DNA of 13,080 nucleotides from Candidatus Kaiserbacteria bacterium RIFCSPHIGHO2_01_FULL_58_22 (GTDB lineage Bacteria; Patescibacteriota; Minisyncoccia; Phycocordibacterales; UBA2100), in the NCBI GenBank assembly GCA_001781445.1, contig MFLB01000003.1:1-13080 (forward strand), read 5' to 3'. Positions 5,378 through 12,391 of this stretch are shown in pieces. The notes under the pieces were generated by a model, which made no database searches, was not told the DNA's origin, and saw only the letters and a program-made list of their open reading frames with translations. The position numbers and the translations under genes were made by a program. Numbering within the stretch: the first letter of the stretch is position 1; each line of letters starts with the position of its first letter.

Positions 5378-5394
5378 ATATCAGGAGTGGAAAA
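5373..5394. repeat. Block conserved upstream of both ATPase genes, copy 2
   Basis: This is the counterpart of 4110-4131, with 18 of 22 positions identical by hand alignment, again covering the -35 box and the GGAGTGGA core. The matching inverted arm expected downstream of this ATPase gene is absent, and the TPR remnant lies there instead. Confidence 0.6.
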
Positions 5395-5428
5395 CCAAAT
5401 ATCTATAAATATCCCGGGGTATCAGCAT

Positions 5429-6262
5429 TCACCGCGCTGGAGGTGAAATAGTCGCGGTTTCAATTCTGTGCATATTGTCCGCGATCGAGGCGCGCAGGGC
5501 GGCCATTCCCTCTCCCGCGATCTTCGGGTCGTTCCCGGGATAGGCGGTGAGCCACTCTCCTTCCGTCAACTCCTCCGCCGCGCGGGACGCCCTCCGCGCG
5601 GCTTCCAGCGCCTCCGCCCAGCGGTCGAGTTCGTAGAGCGCGATTGCGCTCGAGTTCAGAAGCCAGGGATTGTCCGGAAAATTCGCGAGACCTCGATCCG
5701 CCGCCGAAAGCGCGTCGGCGTATCTCTCCGCCTTAAGAAGCACCCACGCGTAATCGTTGAGTGCGGCCCAGCTGTTCGGATGAGATTCGAGAAAGCGTTC
5801 ATAATCCCGCGCGGCCTCGTCGTAGCGACCCATATATCCTTCGATGAGCCCGCGCACGTAATATGAATTCAGATGTTCGTCGCCGTAGAGAGCTATCTCC
5901 TTGTCTATTTCCGCAAGCGCCGCGCCAAAGCGCCCCCGCAAGAAGGCGATGCGCGCGAGCTGATGGTGGACATACGGGTATTGGTCGTCGAGTGCGACGG
6001 CCTTCTCATAAAAATATTCGGCGCGGGCGATGTCGTAGAACGCGGGTCGTTCCGCGTCGAAATGCCGCTCGCCGTAGGCGGATGCGCGCTCGGCGGAGGG
6101 AGCGAGCGCGAAGGCGGCATTTTCATACATAGTGCGGAAAAAAGAGAATCCGCCGATGCCGTAAAGAGCGACCAGAATAAGGAGAGCGATCCAGCCCCTC
6201 CTCGCAAAAAGGAGAATGCTAGGGTCTCTTCCCCTCTTCACTTGACTTTCACCTCTGTTCAT
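5429..6262 (-). CDS. Membrane-anchored TPR protein (intact copy B)
   Basis: The 277-aa protein has a short basic cytoplasmic N-terminus, one membrane helix at about residues 23-42 (GWIALLILVALYGIGGFSFF), and a soluble region made of tetratricopeptide repeats. Repeats are visible as RAEYFYEKAVALDDQYPYVH (about 80-99), the following FGAALAEIDKEIALYGD, YDEAARDYERFLESHPNSWA, YADALSAADRGLANFPDNPW and WAEALEAARRA. TPR domains act as protein-binding scaffolds; no partner can be named. The start is ATG 6262, 5 nt after a TACAAT box, suggesting a leaderless mRNA. A truncated relative (6746-7042) and two 3' remnants (4146-4226 and, less surely, 2864-2920) lie in the same 5-kb stretch, so this gene has been repeatedly duplicated and broken here. 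Confidence 0.88.
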   Translation of the reverse strand: MNRGESQVKRGRDPSILLFARRGWIALLILVALYGIGGFSFFRTMYENAAFALAPSAERASAYGERHFDAERPAFYDIARAEYFYEKAVALDDQYPYVHHQLARIAFLRGRFGAALAEIDKEIALYGDEHLNSYYVRGLIEGYMGRYDEAARDYERFLESHPNSWAALNDYAWVLLKAERYADALSAADRGLANFPDNPWLLNSSAIALYELDRWAEALEAARRASRAAEELTEGEWLTAYPGNDPKIAGEGMAALRASIADNMHRIETATISPPAR

Positions 6263-6267
6263 ATACC

Positions 6268-6273
6268 ATTGTA
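6268..6273 (-). promoter_or_regulatory. -10 box of TPR copy B
   Basis: TACAAT on the minus strand is followed by GGTAT and then the ATG at 6262. The -35 is not convincing. The spacing predicts a leaderless transcript. Confidence 0.5.
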
Positions 6274-6318
6274 ACTACAAACGGCTTCGGCCCTCCCCGC
6301 AAGGGGTAACAAGCAAGA

Positions 6319-6711
6319 TCAGGCAAGCAACCGCCTGATTTTTGCTTTGAGGACTCCAAACGCCTTTTCGGAGATCGTCCCGACCTTGTAACGCAGGCGC
6401 TTCGCATCGATCAGCCGCATTTGAGACAAGATACCCGTGCTTTGTACGCGGGGTCTGAAAGAGAACGTAAAGTAGTACGGTTTTTCCTTCTTCTTGCCCT
6501 TCGTAAGCGGAACGGCAAAACAAATCTCCGTATTGAATTTCTTTACGATTACAACCGGCCGCAAAAATTCATCACCGCTCCCGTCTTGCTCGTAGCCGAC
6601 GTTCGCACCAAGCGAACAGAACCATACCTCGCGCTCCTGAAAGAACACATATGGACGGCCTGTGTGGATTTTTTCCTTTTTATCGTGCCATTTCTGGAAA
6701 TCTTTTTTCAT
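6319..6711 (-). CDS. MazF/PemK-family toxin, solitary
   Basis: This 130-aa protein belongs to the MazF/PemK fold, ribonucleases that cut mRNA at short motifs and stop growth. The N-terminal part has REVWFCSLGANVGYEQDGSG (about 27-46) and FLRPVVIVKKFN (about 49-60), matching the strand with the family's conserved RPVVIV core. A positively charged loop KGKKKEKPYYF, the QSTGILSQMRLID block (about 90-102) and a C-terminal helix follow. ATG 6711 is chosen because KKDFQKWHD is a typical start for this subgroup; ATG 6729 would add six residues. No Shine-Dalgarno site is seen. No antitoxin gene is adjacent. It sits between a TPR gene broken at about 6746 and intact TPR copy B, as if it replaced the 3' half of copy A. 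Its base composition is more AT-rich than the TPR genes. Family is firm; activity and any antitoxin are unknown. Confidence 0.88.
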   Translation of the reverse strand: MKKDFQKWHDKKEKIHTGRPYVFFQEREVWFCSLGANVGYEQDGSGDEFLRPVVIVKKFNTEICFAVPLTKGKKKEKPYYFTFSFRPRVQSTGILSQMRLIDAKRLRYKVGTISEKAFGVLKAKIRRLLA

Positions 6712-6745
6712 TACCCGCAATCGTATCATGCAAAAATACCCGGAG

Positions 6746-7042
6746 CCCTCGCAAGAAGGAGATGCGCGCGAGCTGATGGTGCGCGTACGGGTATTGGTCG
6801 TCGAGTTCGACGGCCTTCTCATAGAAATATTCGGCGCGGGCGATGTCGTAGAACGCGGGTCGTTCCGCGTCGAAATGCCGCTCGCCGTAGGCGGATGCGC
6901 GCTCGGAGGAGGGAGCGAGCGCGAGCGCGGCACGCTCGTAGAGAAAAATTGCACGGTCAAAATTCCCCAGAAAAATGAGCAGGACTATCGCGCCGAACGC
7001 CGCAAAAGCGATACGGCTTCTCCTGCCTGCCTCCCGCCCCAT
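6746..7042 (-). pseudogene. Truncated membrane TPR gene (copy A)
   Basis: It starts at ATG 7042, 3 nt after the stop of the preceding gene, and encodes MGREAGRRSR, a membrane helix (IAFAAFGAIVLLIFLGNF) and the first TPR unit. From SERASAYGERHFDAERPAFY through HHQLARISFLRG it is almost identical to intact copy B, with four differences in about 57 residues. Similarity stops near 6746. The reading frame then runs into unrelated sequence (LRVFLHDTIAGN...) that overlaps the start of the MazF gene and ends at 6680. Copy B continues for a further 167 residues of repeats. A short product of up to 120 aa could still be made, so pseudogene is a judgement from truncation. The N-terminus before residue 40 differs from copy B, so the two are not a simple recent duplicate over their whole length. 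Confidence 0.75.
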
Positions 7043-7045
7043 GCT

Positions 7046-8137
7046 CTAGAGGCTCTCGACCCACGCCTTGAACTCCGGCGACGCCGCCATCGTCTGGTTC
7101 AATTTCTCGACGAGCGGGGCGTTCGGAGCACCCTTTGCGTCGGCGAGGATGCTCCTTACGAGCCGCGTGAGACTGTCCGCTTCCGGGTCCGGGCTTTGCG
7201 AAACGGCCGATACGGCGGCCTCAAGCTGGGCGCGCGCCGATGCGGCGTCGTTGTCGACGAGGAGGAGGTACGTCGCGTACCGCCATTCAACCAAAGCGAG
7301 ACGCCGCTTCTGCACCGGCGTCCCTTGCTCCGAGAGGAATGCGATCAGCTCGTCGTAGGCCTGCCGGTACGCTTCCCCGTAGCCGCCATGCTGGAAATAT
7401 GCGAGACCGCCGAGCGCATACGCCTTCCAGTAGAGAAAGGCGGCGTACAGGTTGGTCTCTTCATATGCGCGGTAGAACGCGCGTTCGTCCGCCGTGAGCG
7501 CCTCGGCTTCGCGCAGGTAGCGCTCGGTTTCCGCAAGGTACTGCGCGCGCACGTCGGTGGAGAGTGTCTCGTCGCCGAAGAGCTGGCTTATGTACGAGCT
7601 CGCGATGCCTATCCCCGCGCGCGACGTCGGCCATACGTCGTATGAGGCCAGAAAGATGTTGCGGATAGAGGCGGTGCGGCTACCGGGAACGCGCTGTGAT
7701 GCGTAGGGCTCGTCGCCAAAGATTTCTTTAAACACGGTGCGGTCATTGCCGGAGTACGCATACCACAGCGCGAGCATGTTCATCGCCGAGGCGCGCGTCG
7801 CGCGCGACAGAGACTCATCTGCGGCGATGTGCTTCAATTCGCGTATGCTCGTGCGCGCATCTTCGACGCTTCCCGAAAGATCGTATGGAACGGTCGCCGT
7901 ATTGATCGCGGCGGCCGCTTTGGCTTCAGGCGCGACGGTAGGAGAGCCGATGACCTCGCGCGCGACGTCAAGCGCGGCGCGAGAATCTCCCTGGTGAAGA
8001 TTGTCGGATATAACTACAAGTCGCGGATAATGAGAAGATGCGCTTGAGCCGAACCACAACCATGCGGCAAGGCCGCCCGCGATCGCGAGTATACCCAGTG
8101 AAAGCGCTATCTTCGAAAAGCCGTTCGATACGTTCAT
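7046..8137 (-). CDS. Hypothetical membrane-anchored helical protein
   Basis: The 363-aa protein has one N-terminal membrane helix at about residues 9-31 (KIALSLGILAIAGGLAAWLW) and a long Ala-rich helical region. Segments such as DSRAALDVAREVIGS, YLAETERYLREAEALTADE and YGEAYRQAYDELIAFLSEQG look like TPR-type helix pairs, but I cannot name a defined family. By topology it should be a tethered extracytoplasmic or cytoplasmic scaffold like its TPR neighbours. The start is ATG 8137, which lies 33 nt past the stop of the 115-aa gene; no Shine-Dalgarno site is seen. TPR copy A begins 3 nt after its stop, so the three genes form an operon and may have worked together before copy A was truncated. Confidence 0.8.
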   Translation of the reverse strand: MNVSNGFSKIALSLGILAIAGGLAAWLWFGSSASSHYPRLVVISDNLHQGDSRAALDVAREVIGSPTVAPEAKAAAAINTATVPYDLSGSVEDARTSIRELKHIAADESLSRATRASAMNMLALWYAYSGNDRTVFKEIFGDEPYASQRVPGSRTASIRNIFLASYDVWPTSRAGIGIASSYISQLFGDETLSTDVRAQYLAETERYLREAEALTADERAFYRAYEETNLYAAFLYWKAYALGGLAYFQHGGYGEAYRQAYDELIAFLSEQGTPVQKRRLALVEWRYATYLLLVDNDAASARAQLEAAVSAVSQSPDPEADSLTRLVRSILADAKGAPNAPLVEKLNQTMAASPEFKAWVESL

Positions 8138-8170
8138 TGTGTGTTTTCGATCGCTTCACTAGACATGATG

Positions 8171-8518
8171 TTAGCTACCATCATCGTCGTCGGAGCCGCC
8201 GTCGGCAGCGCCACCGTCTCCCGAGTCTTCATGGCAGTTTCCGTTGAGGTTTCGACTTGCCCACTCCTCATATGTTTCTGGAGGTGGGGAGATATTCTCA
8301 TAATCCATATAGTAGACTGCGCGATACCATCCGTTTTGCCCGCCGGGGCAAAGATCATTGCGCTGGACCAGCGGCGCGTCGGCCTCGGCGCGCGGGGTGC
8401 CGAACGTTATGGTGTGTCCGCCTCCCCCTCTTCCTACAAGCAACGCGACGACCGCCGCGGCGGCGGCGATCAGCGCATACCCTCCTACTCGACGAGTCTT
8501 TCGCAGAAGCGAACTCAT
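8171..8518 (-). CDS. Small membrane protein with acidic Gly/Asp tail
   Basis: I do not recognise this 115-aa protein. It has a basic start MSSLLRKTRRVGG, one hydrophobic segment at about 13-29 (YALIAAAAAVVALLVG), a middle domain with two cysteines (DLCPGGQNGWYRAVYYMDYE and GNCHEDS) and a strongly acidic tail (GDGG...GSDDDDGS). ATG 8518 is chosen because a -10 box lies 6 nt upstream; an ATG at 8590 in the same frame would span that promoter and face the divergent operon. It is the first gene of the minus-strand unit that continues with the 363-aa protein. Confidence 0.7.
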   Translation of the reverse strand: MSSLLRKTRRVGGYALIAAAAAVVALLVGRGGGGHTITFGTPRAEADAPLVQRNDLCPGGQNGWYRAVYYMDYENISPPPETYEEWASRNLNGNCHEDSGDGGAADGGSDDDDGS

Positions 8519-8524
8519 GCGTTC

Positions 8525-8530
8525 AGTATA
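8525..8530 (-). promoter_or_regulatory. Leaderless-type -10 box of the minus-strand unit
   Basis: TATACT on the minus strand is followed by GAACGC and then ATG at 8518. The -35 at the usual distance (TTCAGC) is weak. It mirrors the -10 of the divergent operon, TATACT-GTCGCA-ATG. Confidence 0.6.
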
Positions 8531-8577
8531 TTCCCGCGCGGCGTCCGGCTGAAATCGCCTCTGGGGATAGCGGAAGG

Positions 8578-8583
8578 TATACT
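8578..8583 (+). promoter_or_regulatory. Leaderless-type -10 box of the transferase operon
   Basis: TATACT is followed by 6 nt (GTCGCA) and then ATGATG at 8590. The -35 is poor. The arrangement predicts transcription starting at the start codon. Confidence 0.6.
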
Positions 8584-8589
8584 GTCGCA

Positions 8590-10350
8590 ATGATGAAGCC
8601 TGCGGAGCGCGAAGAGCGGCGTGCGCGACTCAAGCGCGCGATCGAGACCTTGGCATTCGTGCGGGGAGATGAGGCGCCGCACGTGAGCCGTAGCGGAAAA
8701 TTCCGGGAATCCGGATGGCTCTTCGACATCAGAAACGTCATTCTCCGCTCCGAGGCGCTCGACGACAGCGCGGCGCTCTTTTGGGAGACATTCGGTGGAA
8801 AGAACGTACAGATCGGGAGCATTGAGAGCGCGGGGATCGCCCTCGTGAGCGGCCTCGTCGCGCACGCCGCGCACCGTGGCGAGCCCGGCGCTTCGGGCTT
8901 CTACATCCGCAAATCGCGAAAAAAGGACGGACTCCTCAAAATGGTCGAGGGAGATATCGATCCGCGCAAAAAGATCGTGCTCGTGGACGACGTCATCAAC
9001 AGCGGCAAGAGCTTCATGCGACAGATCGAAGTGCTCGAGAGTCTCGGACGCAAGCCCGAGGCCGTCTGGATGCTCGTACGCTTCCGCGATACGGCATACT
9101 ACGAATACTTCCGGGAAAAAGGCATCCCCATCCATTCCGTATTCGAGCTCGACGATTTTAAGGACACGCTCGGCACGAAGAACCTCGCGAAGAAAGAGCC
9201 GCCTCCCCCGCCGCGCCAGGCGTTTTATCCCGTGTGGAAATTCGCGAGCGAAAAGCCGAGCTACCAGCACGTCGTGCCCAAATCCGACCCCGCGCTCGAC
9301 GAAAAGCGCGTGTACATGGGCTCCGACGCCGGAGTGTTCTGGGCTCTCGAACAGTCCGACGGCTCCATTGCGTGGTCGTACAAAGTCGGGCTCCACCCGA
9401 AGGGAAAAGGCATTTTTTCTTCCCCGGTCCTGCACGAGGGAATCGTCTATTTCGGAGCATACGACGGCAACGTCTACGCGCTCGACGCGGAGACGGGGAA
9501 AAAGAAATGGGTGTCGTTCGAGGCGGATTGGATCGGCTCCTCGCCCGCGCTCGCGCCGGAGCTCGGCCTCCTTTTCATCGGGCTGGAATACGGACTTTGG
9601 AGAAAGCGTGGTGGCATAGCGGCACTCGACATGAAGACAGGGAAGACCGTGTGGGCCTACCGCGATATGCCCACCTATACGCACTCCTCTCCTCTCTATA
9701 TAGAGAAGCATTGGCAAGTCGTCATCGGCTCGAACGACGGAGCCGCATATCTGTTCGACGCTAATAATGGAACGCTCCTGTGGAAATTCGAAACGAGGTT
9801 ACCGACAGAAAAGGAATTGGATTCCGGCTTCAGTGCGCACGACATCAAAGAATCATTTGCGTACGACGCGAAGCGCGATCTAGTCGTATTCGCGAACGCG
9901 AAGGGGTTCGTTTTTTTCGTCGACCGCACAAGCGGCAAAGAGCGCGGAATGTTCGCCGCGGAATTCGGATTTTACTCAACGCCACTTGTATATGAAAACA
10001 GCGTCTTCGTCTCATCTCTCGACAAACATCTTTACTGTATCGATCTCGACACATTCCAAGAGAAGTGGCGCTGGCTTAGTGGAGCTCGCATCTTCGCTTC
10101 CCCCACCCTGATCGATGGGAGCATCTATATCGGTTCAAACTCCGGCAGACTTACAGAAATAGATCCAGCGACCGGGGAAGAACGCTCGTTTCTTACATTG
10201 ACCGAACGCATTACGAATAAGCCGGTAAAAAATCAAAAAACGCAAAGGTTCTTCGTGCCCACGTATGCAAACGAGATCTACTGTATGGAAAGAGCGAATA
10301 TCCCTTCAGTATCTGAAATGCCTCTAAATGTAGAAGGAGCTGATACCTGA
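8590..10350 (+). CDS. Phosphoribosyltransferase-like domain fused to a PQQ-type beta-propeller
   Basis: The 586-aa protein joins two recognisable parts. Residues 1-200 resemble orotate phosphoribosyltransferase: GSIESAGIAL at 76-85, the flexible-loop-like FYIRKSRKKDG at 104-114, VEGD at 119-122 and the PRPP-binding signature IVLVDDVINSGKS at 129-141. A proline-rich linker (KKEPPPPPRQ, 201-210) leads to a beta-propeller with seven repeats of the PQQ-binding-like type, seen as VYMGSDAGVFWALEQSDG, VYFGAYDGNVYALDAETG, GIAALDMKTGKTVWAY, VVIGSNDGAAYLFDANNG, VVFANAKGFVFFVDRTSG, VFVSSLDKHLYCIDL and IYIGSNSGRLTEIDPATG. There is no signal peptide or membrane helix, so the propeller should be cytosolic. 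That is unusual for the fold, but not unknown. Start at 8590 (or 8593) follows a -10 box by 6 nt. The stop is 3 nt before the next gene. The substrate is unknown; a pyrimidine-synthesis role is possible but the neighbours point to surface-polymer chemistry. Confidence 0.9.
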   Translation: MMKPAEREERRARLKRAIETLAFVRGDEAPHVSRSGKFRESGWLFDIRNVILRSEALDDSAALFWETFGGKNVQIGSIESAGIALVSGLVAHAAHRGEPGASGFYIRKSRKKDGLLKMVEGDIDPRKKIVLVDDVINSGKSFMRQIEVLESLGRKPEAVWMLVRFRDTAYYEYFREKGIPIHSVFELDDFKDTLGTKNLAKKEPPPPPRQAFYPVWKFASEKPSYQHVVPKSDPALDEKRVYMGSDAGVFWALEQSDGSIAWSYKVGLHPKGKGIFSSPVLHEGIVYFGAYDGNVYALDAETGKKKWVSFEADWIGSSPALAPELGLLFIGLEYGLWRKRGGIAALDMKTGKTVWAYRDMPTYTHSSPLYIEKHWQVVIGSNDGAAYLFDANNGTLLWKFETRLPTEKELDSGFSAHDIKESFAYDAKRDLVVFANAKGFVFFVDRTSGKERGMFAAEFGFYSTPLVYENSVFVSSLDKHLYCIDLDTFQEKWRWLSGARIFASPTLIDGSIYIGSNSGRLTEIDPATGEERSFLTLTERITNKPVKNQKTQRFFVPTYANEIYCMERANIPSVSEMPLNVEGADT

Positions 10351-10353
10351 TCC

Positions 10354-11556
10354 ATGCAACGTTCCTACAAGATCGGTTACTTTGTTACCAACAATATCCA
10401 GCATATTCCGCCGGTCATCGCGCTGTATCCGTACATTGGCGGCGTGGTTTTTACTGACAACAGGTGGGTGTACAAGCATCTTGTAACGAAATACGCGGAG
10501 TTGAACATTCCGGTCGTGTATAAAACAATGAGGCGGCAACTGCAAAGGGAGATTCTCCGACAACGAATTCGGGTCATGCTTTACCCGAGCTACCATACGC
10601 TCTATTTCGGGAAAGCCGTACAGATCTTTCACGGTGGTCTCTCAGATAAAACTTACGTCGAATCGCTCTTAATTCTACTTTACGATCTCGTCCTTTTCCC
10701 AGGAGAAAAGACAAGGGATAAAGTGGCACGGTCCGACTACCTGAAGAGAATTCCGGAGTGGAAAATAGTCGGGTATCCAAAATTTGATCCCCTTATCAAC
10801 GGTAGCCTGTATGCTGCGCCACTGTTCCAGAACACTCGGAAAACAATATTGTACGCCCCGACATGGTTAAGTCAGAAGCGACCCTACGTATCTAAGGTCG
10901 TCAGTTTCTCGTCATATGGGGAAAGTTCCCTAGAACTATGGGCGCTCGACATCATTCGAGAGTTGTCGCGACGTTTCAATGTATGCATAAAATACCATAG
11001 TAGGATATATCGAGAGCCGGGAGATATCTATGACCAGGTAGATGCATTGATAAAAGAGCTCGACGTCAGCGAGTACGTCAAAGTAGCGCGGGATGATAAT
11101 ATTTTGCCGTATATGGCTAGGGCCAATCTCATGATCTCCGACATGTCCACCGCGTGTTACGAGTGGTTCCATTTCGACCGGCCCATCGTCTTCGCCAATC
11201 CATCTCCAGAACACTACAAGAGAAGCGACGACATCAGCTCCAATACCTACGCATGGCAGGCGGGCGATGTGATCAATGCGAAAGAGGACATCCTGAAGTT
11301 CGTCCGGAAAAATCTCGCGCGCGACGAGTATCGGGAGATCCGCAATAGGATATTCCGCTATGCCGTGTTCCAGCCGGACGGCCGCGCGACGGAGCGGCAA
11401 GCGCGGGCCATCACCGATTTTTACGAGCGGTACGAGCACGTCCCCTACGTCTGGCTCATGATCACGACATTCGCAGTGCATAAGTGGCGGCGACTGATCA
11501 TTGTCGTGCGGAATCGCTACTACCGGTTATTGAAGAAAGAAAAAATTGGACGATAA
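10354..11556 (+). CDS. TagB/TagF-like CDP-glycerol glycerophosphotransferase family protein
   Basis: This 400-aa protein resembles the Glyphos_transf family (TagB, TagF), GT-B-fold enzymes that move glycerol- or ribitol-phosphate from a CDP-activated donor to a lipid-linked or glycan acceptor on the inner membrane face. Motifs in the usual order are QIFHGG at 90-95, GYPKFD at 140-145, TILYAPTW at 164-171, CIKYHS at 211-216 and the block LMISDMSTACYEWFHFDRP at 259-277, equivalent to the family's TDYSS motif. The C-terminus is basic (KWRRLIIVVRNRYYRLLKKE), suiting membrane contact. It begins 3 nt after the previous gene; AAGGAG at 10334-10339 could be a ribosome site but is 14 nt away. The next gene starts 2 nt after its stop. 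It appears AT-richer than the first half of the preceding gene. Donor and acceptor are inferred only at family level. Confidence 0.85.
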   Translation: MQRSYKIGYFVTNNIQHIPPVIALYPYIGGVVFTDNRWVYKHLVTKYAELNIPVVYKTMRRQLQREILRQRIRVMLYPSYHTLYFGKAVQIFHGGLSDKTYVESLLILLYDLVLFPGEKTRDKVARSDYLKRIPEWKIVGYPKFDPLINGSLYAAPLFQNTRKTILYAPTWLSQKRPYVSKVVSFSSYGESSLELWALDIIRELSRRFNVCIKYHSRIYREPGDIYDQVDALIKELDVSEYVKVARDDNILPYMARANLMISDMSTACYEWFHFDRPIVFANPSPEHYKRSDDISSNTYAWQAGDVINAKEDILKFVRKNLARDEYREIRNRIFRYAVFQPDGRATERQARAITDFYERYEHVPYVWLMITTFAVHKWRRLIIVVRNRYYRLLKKEKIGR

Positions 11557-11558
11557 CT

Positions 11559-12323
11559 ATGAAAGCTATCATTATTGCAGCTGGCAAAGGAAGACGGCTT
11601 TCACCGCTGACCGATCATGTGCCAAAAAACTTGCTCGATATCGGCGGCACGACGATACTCGAAATGCAGATAGAAGCCCTCACTGCATGCGGCATCAATG
11701 AGATCGCCATCGTCGTCGGCCACGGCGCAGAACAGATAGATGCGGCGCTCGAGAAACATAAGAACCTCTGCAACATCACCCTCGTTTATAACCCGTATTT
11801 CGACGTTGCAGACAATCTGGTGTCGGTGTGGTCGGCGCGACACTTGATGGACAATGAATTCATTAGCGTGAACGGAGACAACATATTCACTCCTGCAGTC
11901 GTACAGCGGCTGCTACAGCATCCCGGCAATACGGCTATGGTCATCGACACAAAGGCATCGTACGACGCCGATGATATGAAGGTCATTCACGACGTAAACG
12001 GTGTTCGCGAGGTCAGCAAAACTATAAATCCGGCGAACGCGACCGCGGAGTCGGCCGGCATCATCAAATTCTCGAAAGCGGGCGCGACCCTCTATCGGAA
12101 CGTACTTGAGGAAATTGCGCAGAAGCGAGCGAATAAAAATGCATACTATCTCGAAGCTATCCGCGAGGTAATTGCGCGCGGGCATACGGTCCACTATTCA
12201 GAGTGTGAGGAGGACGACTGGTGCGAACTCGACGTGCCATCCGATCTCGAAAAAATGCGCCAGAGTGTCCGCAAACTCAAGGAATGTGTGCCTGATGTCT
12301 GTTCCGGAAACGTGCGCGTGTAA
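11559..12323 (+). CDS. LicC-like phosphocholine cytidylyltransferase family nucleotidyltransferase
   Basis: This 254-aa protein is a sugar-nucleotidyltransferase-fold enzyme that couples NTP to a phosphorylated sugar or alcohol, releasing pyrophosphate. The N-terminal signature GKGRRLSPLTDHVPK (residues 9-23) binds nucleotide. NPYFDVADNLVSVWSAR (78-94) and NGD (105-107, metal site) are typical of the LicC/phosphocholine cytidylyltransferase group, as is DDWCELDVPSDLEKM at 219-233 with a WxExDxxxDL pattern. ATG 11559 is preferred to earlier starts because MKAIIIAAGKG is the canonical opening and it lies 2 nt after the previous stop, allowing translational coupling. With the TagB-like gene it suggests that a CDP-alcohol is made and then used by its neighbour. 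CTP as donor and the alcohol's identity are not provable from sequence. Confidence 0.88.
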   Translation: MKAIIIAAGKGRRLSPLTDHVPKNLLDIGGTTILEMQIEALTACGINEIAIVVGHGAEQIDAALEKHKNLCNITLVYNPYFDVADNLVSVWSARHLMDNEFISVNGDNIFTPAVVQRLLQHPGNTAMVIDTKASYDADDMKVIHDVNGVREVSKTINPANATAESAGIIKFSKAGATLYRNVLEEIAQKRANKNAYYLEAIREVIARGHTVHYSECEEDDWCELDVPSDLEKMRQSVRKLKECVPDVCSGNVRV

Positions 12324-12344
12324 AAAGTGTCATGAAAATAAAAA

Positions 12345-12378
12345 GGCTTGCGGCGCGAGTCCGCAAGCCCATTTTCTT
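12345..12378. terminator. Strong bidirectional intrinsic terminator
   Basis: GGCTTGCGG (12345-12353), a 7-nt loop and CCGCAAGCC (12361-12369) form a perfect 9-bp stem. On the plus strand CATTTTCTT follows; on the minus strand TTTTTATTTTC follows. It lies between the convergent ends of the three-gene operon and the 77-aa gene and should stop both. Confidence 0.88.
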
Positions 12379-12391
12379 CCACCCAGTAGCT

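Noticed and set aside
3786..5408. A 540-codon plus-strand ORF across both ATPase genes
   Set aside because: It is the antisense of two firm minus-strand ATPase genes and the region between them, and its translation shows no domain. It is a by-product of their codon bias.
6319..6345. A plus-strand hairpin CAGGC...GCCTG followed by T-run
   Set aside because: It lies within the 3' end of the MazF gene with no plus-strand gene upstream to terminate; the stem is only 5 bp.
8257..8589. An upstream extension of the PRTase fusion to 8257
   Set aside because: It would cross the divergent promoter region and the minus-strand 115-aa gene, and its translation is Arg/Pro-rich without domain features. 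The -10 box 6 nt before 8590 fixes the start.
8515..9717. A 400-codon minus-strand ORF opposite the PRTase fusion
   Set aside because: The plus strand has clear PRTase and propeller motifs; the antisense translation has none.
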